A stretch of DNA of 17,196 bases, taken from positions 1-17,196 of the forward strand of contig UQEO01000038.1 in NCBI GenBank assembly GCA_900540095.1, in the 5' to 3' direction. This document shows positions 1 to 5,523 of this stretch, piece after piece (position 1 is the stretch's first letter; every line of letters starts with the position of its first letter). The position numbers and the translations under genes were made by a program. The notes under the pieces were generated by a model, which ran no database searches, was not told the DNA's origin, and saw nothing but the letters and a program-made list of their open reading frames with translations. This DNA comes from an uncultured Collinsella sp. GTDB lineage: Bacteria > Actinomycetota > Coriobacteriia > Coriobacteriales > Coriobacteriaceae.

Positions 1-42
1 GGCTGCCACCCGTTTTTCTCATACCAGCCTAAAGCAGGCATG

Positions 43-252
43 TTACTTCTTAATGCCGCCCCCCAGACGCTCGGCGACCGATGCCACGGCATCCTCGCTA
101 ACCGAATCGCAGGCAGGCGAAGGGCTGCGTGTAGATGATGTTGGGCGCACCGTGATCGATTAGGTCGAGTATCTCGGCCGTGAGCAGCCAGCCCTCGCCC
201 ATGTTATTGCATACCGAAAGCACCGTGCGGGCTTTATCTGCCATGGTGCCAA
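43..252 (-). pseudogene. Remnant of the 3' end of a 2-hydroxyacyl-CoA dehydratase/activase gene
   Basis: Read on the minus strand, 252 to about 115 encodes residues matching the intact protein at 5524-10302 (MADKARTVLSVCNNMGEGWL, then ILDLIDHGAPNII and TQPFACL). Positions 114-43 match its last residues (EDAVASVAERLGGG...KK, stop at 43-45). Between the blocks, 248 bp present in the paralogue are missing. The junction falls at a shared CTGC, consistent with deletion between 4-bp direct repeats. Because 248 is not a multiple of three, the frame shifts and a TAG follows within a few codons. Homology stops abruptly near 252. About 86% of bases match by eye over 183-252, with many synonymous changes, so it is not a fresh duplication. 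It is either a decayed paralogue or a gene end brought in with the cassette. Confidence 0.88.
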
Positions 253-284
253 CACCTGAAGATTTTGAAGATTTTGTCCGTAAC

Positions 285-863
285 TCAAAGAGCTAGGATG
301 TTGATAAAATCCAGAGACATCATGGCTAAAAGAGACGGACACACTGTCCCTGTTTTTCGCACGAGCAGCGCAAAAATAAGGCCCAGACAAAGATAGCCCC
401 CCATCATTGCAATGATGTAATTTGTGGGTGCCCCGATTAAACACTGTTGAGTCACGAGAAGCAATGACCATAGCATCGACTGTATAAATGCCCTTATGCA
501 AAACGGCCGAACTATTCCGACGATTGTGTATTCAAATAAAAATACGTACCTAAATAACAGCTCATGCAAAACTGAGACCGAACAGACCAATACCCATCTG
601 GATATTGATTTTCCACCTATATCGAGCATAGAGGCCATAATAATAAATACGATGAAAATGAACTGCCATCCCAAAAGAATCCCACGCCGTTTGGGCTTAT
701 CACAAGAAACAGCGCCCCGAGTTGCAAAAAGATAGACTACCAACGCACAAAAGAGCGCCCCTGTAGAGCACAGCCAAGCGGGGGATCCTTTTGCAATAAC
801 CCAAATAGCCCACGGCACGCTAGCAACCATCGTGCCCAGTAGATAACGTGCCCCCAGGCGCAT
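285..863 (-). CDS. CPBP-like (CAAX-protease type) membrane protein, probably degenerate active site
   Basis: A 192-residue protein, almost wholly hydrophobic, with about six membrane segments. Residues 100-105 (HELLFR) occupy the place of the EExxxR motif of the CPBP/Abi family of intramembrane proteases, but the first Glu is His. The later family motifs usually carry His; here the corresponding stretches read SMLWSLL and SLDFINIL without a clear catalytic His. Many CPBP proteins sit in peptide-bacteriocin loci and act in leader removal or self-immunity. With these substitutions an immunity or binding role seems as likely as proteolysis. The ATG at 863 lies 4 bp after the exporter stop codon, suggesting coupled translation. 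A TTG at 884, preceded by GAGGTGG, is a real alternative and would add seven residues. It is the last gene of the peptide operon. Function is inferred from family and context. Confidence 0.7.
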   Translation of the reverse strand: MRLGARYLLGTMVASVPWAIWVIAKGSPAWLCSTGALFCALVVYLFATRGAVSCDKPKRRGILLGWQFIFIVFIIMASMLDIGGKSISRWVLVCSVSVLHELLFRYVFLFEYTIVGIVRPFCIRAFIQSMLWSLLLVTQQCLIGAPTNYIIAMMGGYLCLGLIFALLVRKTGTVCPSLLAMMSLDFINILAL

Positions 864-867
864 TATT

Positions 868-2442
868 TCAGTCGCTTTTCCCAAGCTCTACCACCTCATC
901 ACTAGCATCTATTAGGTCCATATCGTGTGTAATTGCAATGACAATCTTGTGCTTTCGCATTTCCTTCATAGCTTTTATCAGAGCTTCTTTATGAGCAATA
1001 TCGAGTGATGCTGTTGGCTCATCGAATAAATAGACGTCTGCCTTCTTTTCTAAGACCCGCCTAATTTCCAGTTGTTCCAGTTCCCCGGGAGACATTCCTC
1101 CGCACCTCTTCCTTTCGATAGAAGGAAAGTTTCTATCGCAAAGAATATCCTTTACTGATATCGGAGTTTGTTCAGCAAACGAAACTAGCTTCTGCCTAAG
1201 GAGCTCACAGTTGATTTCTTCTTGGGCCTTACCGTTGTAGGAAATAGTCCCAACGTAATCCGAATTGAAACAACCCATCAATAAGTACGCAAGGGTCGTT
1301 TTGCCCGAGCCATTAATCCCTACAAGAGCATAGAGCTTTCCTTTTTCAAACCTGACATTCAAGTTGCTGTAGAGACACTTTCCATTTAATGTAAAGCCGA
1401 AATTATGCAGTTCGATGTAATCGATCTCCAAGAGCTCCTCTCCAGCAGCAGCCGAAGGCAATTTAGAGGCATTTAGACGGGATATCGATGAGAAGCAGTC
1501 TTGTGCGCTGCTACCTATACCGTAGATTGACCTCACGGCAGATAGCATTAAAGCCATGTAGCTCGAAACAGCAACAAGTTGGCCTACACTCATGCTTCCA
1601 TGCATTACATAAAAAGCCGAAATCAAAAGAATGGTCACCTGGGACGCAGCCGCAGCAAAGGAATCAGTTGCCTGAAATTTCGAAACGACACTTTGATAGG
1701 CGACTCCGGCGTGCAGCAAAGACGAAAAATAGCTATCTATGGATTTCAATGCTCTTTCGAACAGCGCATTAACATACAAAAATCTCTGATGCGCAAGTAT
1801 GGACTCCACTTTTCCGAAATACAGGGACTGCTCTTCCTTAAAGGTCAGACCTGAAACAAAAAGCGGTTTTTTAAATGAAGCATATGCAATTGCATACAAG
1901 ATGCAAAATGTCACGGAAACCCAAAAGAGCGCTGTGGAACATCCATAGAGAAAAAATAAACTGATACCTAGCTGGACAATCGCAAGGAGTACCGTCTGGA
2001 GCATCGACAATCCGAAGGACGCCACAGTATTGGCATCTGAACAAATCTGTTGAGTTTTTTCAGCAGACTCCTGCTCAAAAAACAACTCAAAAGGCATCCG
2101 CACGAGCTCATCGATTTTTCTTCGAGCAATCGAGAATGCAGCCACGGTCGTTATCCGCATTGAAAGAAGGGTGCTTAAATAGCTGACAACAATATCGATT
2201 AATGCCGCGAAACCAATTAACGCACTGTCAATCATAATAGCACCATAAGGAGCTTTTTTAGATATATTATCAACCAGAGCGCTCGTGAGCAGCGGGGATA
2301 CAGAGGCCATCATTCCAGATATTATTAAGCACAACGTAAAGGCTATAACCAGAAGCAATTGGGAAGAAAACCCAAGTCTGAAATATGGCAGATAGTCGAA
2401 GATCGCCGTTGAATCCGCATCACTTCTTATGTTTGAGATCAT
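868..2442 (-). CDS. ABC exporter, fused membrane and ATPase domains, for the peptide products
   Basis: A 524-residue half-transporter. Residues about 25-310 form an ABC type-1 membrane domain with some six helices, and 338-524 form the nucleotide-binding domain. Visible motifs are Walker A GINGSGKTT (375-383), Q-loop Gln425, Walker B VYLFDEP (470-476) with D-loop ASLD, and switch His505 (ITHD). The signature loop reads GGMSPGE instead of LSGGQ, an unusual form. There is no N-terminal C39 peptidase domain, so this exporter does not itself cut leaders as double-glycine exporters do, and neither precursor has a Gly-Gly site. The ATG at 2442 lies inside the maturase gene (23-bp overlap), so the two are probably translationally coupled and made together. 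It probably works as a homodimer in the membrane, exporting the modified peptides encoded upstream. The substrate is inferred from context. Confidence 0.88.
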   Translation of the reverse strand: MISNIRSDADSTAIFDYLPYFRLGFSSQLLLVIAFTLCLIISGMMASVSPLLTSALVDNISKKAPYGAIMIDSALIGFAALIDIVVSYLSTLLSMRITTVAAFSIARRKIDELVRMPFELFFEQESAEKTQQICSDANTVASFGLSMLQTVLLAIVQLGISLFFLYGCSTALFWVSVTFCILYAIAYASFKKPLFVSGLTFKEEQSLYFGKVESILAHQRFLYVNALFERALKSIDSYFSSLLHAGVAYQSVVSKFQATDSFAAAASQVTILLISAFYVMHGSMSVGQLVAVSSYMALMLSAVRSIYGIGSSAQDCFSSISRLNASKLPSAAAGEELLEIDYIELHNFGFTLNGKCLYSNLNVRFEKGKLYALVGINGSGKTTLAYLLMGCFNSDYVGTISYNGKAQEEINCELLRQKLVSFAEQTPISVKDILCDRNFPSIERKRCGGMSPGELEQLEIRRVLEKKADVYLFDEPTASLDIAHKEALIKAMKEMRKHKIVIAITHDMDLIDASDEVVELGKSD

Positions 2443-3679
2443 AGGCCGCCCTCATTACTTTTATACAGTTCTTTCTTGCGGATACACAGCTTGTCTTATT
2501 TTCATACAGCCTGGTGAAGGGACAGCCACCCATGCACATAGGAAGAAGTGAGCAGTTAAGGCATTCTGAATCTGAACAAAAGTCGTAAGCATTCCATATG
2601 GAAACTTCGGATGCGCTACTCGTTACATTTTCAAAGATGCTCCCATAGCTTCTGTCGGAATATCCTATTTCATTCCAGCATTTATATAAGGAACCGTCTG
2701 GTCCAATAACTTCTGAATATTTATTGACGGCTCCGCATATGGTCGGATTAAAGCCTGGAAGAAATGGATCCATGTACCCTGTCATTTTGTAGCGAGATAG
2801 ACAGGATGCTTCAATCGAAGCAAATTCATCCTCTGAATAGCATGGAGAGTTAGCGCACGTCCCATTTATATCATCTACTGCCGCTAAATATAGTTTTACT
2901 TTATTACGAAGACCTTTACGATCAAGCGAATCAACCAAACGATCAATCTGATCACCGTTCGACGGATCAACATTGACTCTTAAGATGACATCAAAGTACG
3001 CACTAGCCCTTTTTACGTTATCAATAATACGGTTGAACGTATCGCCGCCAGAAGGAAGACATCTTCTTCGATTGTGTATCTCAGGCGGACCATCGACAGT
3101 TACCTGAACGTGCGTAACCCCATTTTTTGCAAGCAACTCCGCCGTTTTCCCATCTAAGAAATAGCCATTGGTCACCATGCTGGCGTTAAATAAGATTTCA
3201 TCACTTCGGATTCCGCGCGTAATCTTCTCCACCGTCTCAATCGCCAATAAAGGCTCGCCGCCATACCAGGCAATCTGCAAACTTTCCGCCTGATTGTCTA
3301 TAACCATGCCATTGATATGCTTTATTACCTGATCGACACATCGGTCGCTCATTGAGCCATAACGCTTGCCGTTCTCATAGCAATACGGACATCTGAAGTT
3401 ACAATTCAATGTCGGGGCTATCGTAAATGAAAGTGATTTTGATTGCATGCGACAGGCCAACGATATCTCTTTTAAATGTTCGATCTCGTCAAGTCCGTCG
3501 GGAACCAACAACCCCGCGTCCGTCAAATTATCGACAATCTCCGAAGGGCAATTAGCTCCATTCTCAAAAAGCCCCTTCTCGTATTCTGCATCCAACGCAA
3601 CGATTGCACCAGAGTACGAGTTATATGCCAGCGTAGGTTGATTCCCTTTATCGATTACATTAAAGCGAGACTGTTTCAT
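2420..3679 (-). CDS. Radical SAM/SPASM peptide maturase
   Basis: A 419-residue enzyme. Residues 1-80 form a small N-terminal region typical of peptide maturases, perhaps binding the leader. The radical SAM core follows, with Cys93, Cys97 and Cys100 (CNFRCPYC, CX3CX2C) for the [4Fe-4S] cluster that cleaves S-adenosylmethionine, and WYGGEP at 138-143. The C-terminal SPASM domain supplies Cys315, Cys334, then Cys373, Cys376, Cys382 and Cys386 in the classic CX2CX5CX3C pattern, plus Cys398 and Cys405, enough for two auxiliary clusters. Enzymes of this build install thioether or carbon-carbon crosslinks in Cys-rich RiPP precursors. The ATG at 3679 has GGAG five bases upstream and lies 38 bp after the second precursor gene. 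The layout resembles loci of the Clo7bot-type Cys-rich peptides of clostridia, but that assignment is from memory of the leader style and is unverified. Expected to need anaerobic conditions. Confidence 0.93.
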   Translation of the reverse strand: MKQSRFNVIDKGNQPTLAYNSYSGAIVALDAEYEKGLFENGANCPSEIVDNLTDAGLLVPDGLDEIEHLKEISLACRMQSKSLSFTIAPTLNCNFRCPYCYENGKRYGSMSDRCVDQVIKHINGMVIDNQAESLQIAWYGGEPLLAIETVEKITRGIRSDEILFNASMVTNGYFLDGKTAELLAKNGVTHVQVTVDGPPEIHNRRRCLPSGGDTFNRIIDNVKRASAYFDVILRVNVDPSNGDQIDRLVDSLDRKGLRNKVKLYLAAVDDINGTCANSPCYSEDEFASIEASCLSRYKMTGYMDPFLPGFNPTICGAVNKYSEVIGPDGSLYKCWNEIGYSDRSYGSIFENVTSSASEVSIWNAYDFCSDSECLNCSLLPMCMGGCPFTRLYENKTSCVSARKNCIKVMRAAYDLKHKK

Positions 3680-3717
3680 TTCTACTCCGTTGCATATTTC
3701 AATATTTCAACCTGCCA

Positions 3718-3882
3718 TTAGGAGTAATTCCAGCCACAAAATTTGGTAATGCAGATCCTCAGGCCACACGGTCCTCCCCCTGAATAACTCCAACAAATAT
3801 GTGCTGCACAGGACACACACGTAGAAATATCTCGAGACGAAGCAGGCATCTGAGTATTCACTGGCTTTTGAATATATTCCAT
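3718..3882 (-). CDS. Cys-rich RiPP precursor peptide 2 (54 aa)
   Basis: A short gene, ATG at 3882 and TAA at 3718-3720, with AGGAG five bases before the start. The product is 54 residues. Its leader-like N-terminus (MEYIQKPVNTQMPASS) has no Cys. The core from residue 22 has six cysteines spaced C-x2-C-x4-C-x8-C-x4-C-x4-C, a GGG turn, and ends CGWNYS. It starts 8 bp after the stop of a similar gene, and the two share M-[DE]-[WY]-I-Q at the N-terminus. With the radical SAM/SPASM enzyme directly downstream, this is the expected substrate. Both peptides are hidden beneath a longer reading frame in another phase (3707-4063), which should not be annotated. There is no Gly-Gly leader site, so the cleavage point is unknown. 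Translation and spacing are seen directly; modification and activity are inferred. Confidence 0.88.
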   Translation of the reverse strand: MEYIQKPVNTQMPASSRDISTCVSCAAHICWSYSGGGPCGLRICITKFCGWNYS

Positions 3883-3890
3883 CGGAGCTC

Positions 3891-4061
3891 CTAGCTAACG
3901 TGTATACCGCAATGTTGAAATGCGCGGCAATTCCCGCCCGTGTACACGGCACACATCCCCCAGGGATTACAGCGCCCTTGACATTTTGCGCCCTGACAAG
4001 GACACCAACTTGATAGCAAAGCAATATCGTTAGGTGTTTGAGTTGGCTGTATCCAATCCAC
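3891..4061 (-). CDS. Cys-rich RiPP precursor peptide 1 (56 aa), GTG start
   Basis: First gene of the peptide operon: GTG at 4061, TAG at 3891-3893, with AAAGGAG five bases upstream of the start. The 56-residue product begins MDWIQPTQTPNDIALLSSW, a Cys-free leader. The core from residue 20 has seven cysteines spaced C-x-C-x4-C-x3-C-x5-C-x7-C-x5-C, rich in Gly, Gln and aromatic residues. The leader start matches that of peptide 2 while the cores differ strongly, which is typical of RiPP precursor pairs where the maturase reads the leader. The untranslated leader is short if the -10 box at 4089-4094 is used. The odd number of cysteines argues against simple disulfide pairing and suits thioether crosslinks. 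Biological activity (bacteriocin, signal or metal binding) is unknown. Confidence 0.86.
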   Translation of the reverse strand: MDWIQPTQTPNDIALLSSWCPCQGAKCQGRCNPWGMCAVYTGGNCRAFQHCGIHVS

Positions 4062-4088
4062 AATGGCTCCTTTCTCGTTCTAGGCCTA

Positions 4089-4094
4089 GTTATA
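4089..4094 (-). promoter_or_regulatory. Probable -10 box of the peptide operon
   Basis: Minus-strand TATAAC lies 28 bp before the GTG of precursor 1. No good -35 sits 17 bp upstream (AGCTTT), which suits a promoter needing an activator such as the divergent LysR protein. Confidence 0.5.
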
Positions 4095-4101
4095 CTTTGG
4101 T

Positions 4102-4133
4102 CAAAAAGTCAAAAGCTGTTTGATAACTTTTTG
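4102..4133. promoter_or_regulatory. Dyad in the divergent intergenic region, candidate LysR operator
   Basis: Perfect 8-bp arms CAAAAAGT (4102-4109) and ACTTTTTG (4126-4133) are separated by 16 bp. A second, offset dyad TCAAA-AGCTG-TTTGA lies inside at 4109-4123. The site overlaps and extends upstream of the predicted -35 position of the peptide operon and sits about 90 bp before the lysR-type gene, the usual place for a LysR-family activator that also controls itself. Binding is inferred. Confidence 0.5.
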
Positions 4134-4219
4134 TACTAGATGAAACAATTTGTTTGCCTTGTTTAACATTATTTAATTTACACTTAGACTGATTTAAAAT
4201 TCAACCTAAGGAAATTCTG

Positions 4220-5176
4220 GTGAATGTTGTTCAGCTGCAGTATTTCATAAAGGTATTTGATTATCAGAATTACTCGGATGCAGCAACTATATTAAGCGTT
4301 TCGCCGCAAGCTGTTTCAAAAGGCATTCGAGCATTGGAATCTGAACTTGGTCTGAAGCTGTTCGAAAAAAGAGGCAGTATTCTACATCTAACAAACTATG
4401 GAGAGGAAATCCTTCCTATAGCATTAGATGTACTAGCTTCAGTTGAGGGAATTCAAGCGTATGCGCAAATCACGCGTGAAAAGATAAAAATAACCCAGAC
4501 ACGTTTGACACGCGTTGCAGTCGGACTAGCACCAATACTCGCAAGCTGGTTCAACCAGCCCACACTGAACAGGCTTTCGAAAAAGTATAAGGGCGGTAAG
4601 TTTACTGTTTCCAGATATGACGACGGCGGAACGTGTTTATCCCTTCTACTTGACAGACAAATCGACATTGCAATTGTCGCTGGACAAGTAGACACCAATC
4701 TTTTTGAATCACATTTTTTATTGAATGCCGAAGTCAACCTCTTAGTTGAAAGCAGTCACCCATTAGCCAGTCGCGCAACGGCAAATCTAAACGCGGTGGC
4801 TCGATATCCAATTGCAAACACCTGTGACATTCGATATTGTCGAAAGAGAATAAACTCAGTATTTAACCATCTGGGCCTTTCCCCTTCCTACGAGAATATT
4901 AACTTAGCAGACCAGCAAAATTTGTCCGATTTTCTGATTCATAAGCATGGGATTATTCTGACCATGGCCTCACAAGCGTCTCAAATCAGGATAGGCTATC
5001 CAGCAAAAATCGTTTGCCTAAGCGAACAAGACAGAATATCAATCCCTTTTTACTGCGTTTCAAATTCAAACGATACCCAAGCGCAGACTCATCACGCGAT
5101 AAGCTGCATTCAACTTGAGGCACGCCGGCTCTCTCGATGTTTAAAAAGCGCTGAAAGAGGAGACCTTTCCAGCTGA
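4220..5176 (+). CDS. LysR-family transcriptional regulator, divergent from the peptide operon
   Basis: A 318-residue protein starting at GTG 4220 with AAGGA seven bases upstream. Residues 1-60 form the LysR winged helix-turn-helix (LQYFIKVFDYQNYSDAA, then VSPQAVSKGIRALESELGLK and LFEKRG). Residues from about 90 form the periplasmic-binding-like effector domain (RVAVGLAPIL at its start, DRQIDIAIVAG mid-way). The size is normal for the family. It is transcribed away from the precursor peptides, sharing a roughly 160-bp AT-rich intergenic region with a dyad, so it is probably the local activator. The inducing molecule cannot be told from sequence. Codon use is AT-rich like the peptide genes and unlike the dehydratase gene, so it appears to have arrived with the cassette. 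A hairpin terminator follows at 5231-5255. Confidence 0.9.
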   Translation: MNVVQLQYFIKVFDYQNYSDAATILSVSPQAVSKGIRALESELGLKLFEKRGSILHLTNYGEEILPIALDVLASVEGIQAYAQITREKIKITQTRLTRVAVGLAPILASWFNQPTLNRLSKKYKGGKFTVSRYDDGGTCLSLLLDRQIDIAIVAGQVDTNLFESHFLLNAEVNLLVESSHPLASRATANLNAVARYPIANTCDIRYCRKRINSVFNHLGLSPSYENINLADQQNLSDFLIHKHGIILTMASQASQIRIGYPAKIVCLSEQDRISIPFYCVSNSNDTQAQTHHAISCIQLEARRLSRCLKSAERGDLSS

Positions 5177-5523
5177 ATATGACGGGCATGCTAATTCCAT
5201 GCAAAGCAGCAACGTATTCCGCCAGAACAGAAACGTGGGTCAGCCCATGTTTTTTGAAGTTTTCCGAGAGAAAACAACGAGGACCTGACAGACTCTTGCC
5301 AAATCAGTGACCCACTCACCACCCGCAAGCCTGTGCCCCACTTCCGAAATAAACGGCTCTGTCCCACCTTCTCAGCGGGTTGAGCCGAGCACTGACCGCA
5401 CCATTCATTGTCTGCAGCGCCCTAGACCAAGCCAGAGAAAGATGGCGCGGCGACAGCCAGATGGCCGCCACCGCACCTCACACGCTATTTCGGCAAGCCG
5501 CTGTTAGCGTCGGAATAATTTAG
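5177..5523. other. Intergenic stretch between the cassette and the dehydratase gene
   Basis: No credible gene is seen; the short reading frames here lack ribosome binding sites. Besides the terminator it has a perfect inverted repeat GTTTTC-CGAGA-GAAAAC at 5259-5275. A longer-range 8-bp pair, GTGGGTCA (5235-5242) and TGACCCAC (5308-5315), encloses it. Base composition rises towards host-like GC-rich after about 5390. This is probably the right-hand junction of the inserted cassette. Confidence 0.5.
5231..5255 (+). terminator. Rho-independent terminator of the LysR-type gene
   Basis: The stem AAACGTGGG/CCCATGTTT (nine pairs, one G-U) with loop TCAG runs into a T tract ending at 5255. It begins 54 bp after the stop codon. 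Confidence 0.65.

Noticed and set aside
335..360. GACGGACACACTGTCCC within the CPBP-like gene, resembling the hairpin repeats
   Set aside because: Only a short GGACA/TGTCC pairing with a different centre; it is coding sequence and not long enough to call a repeat copy.
3707..4063. A 118-codon minus-strand frame
   Set aside because: It spans both precursor peptides in another phase. Its TTG start overlaps the better GTG, and its product has no family features, whereas the two shorter genes have ribosome binding sites and matching leaders.
5187..5204. GCATG-CTAATTC-CATGC inverted repeat after the LysR-type gene
   Set aside because: Five-base arms and no T tract; the better terminator lies at 5231-5255.
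5307..5507. Short plus-strand frame between the cassette and the dehydratase gene
   Set aside because: No ribosome binding site, low-complexity product, no neighbour logic.
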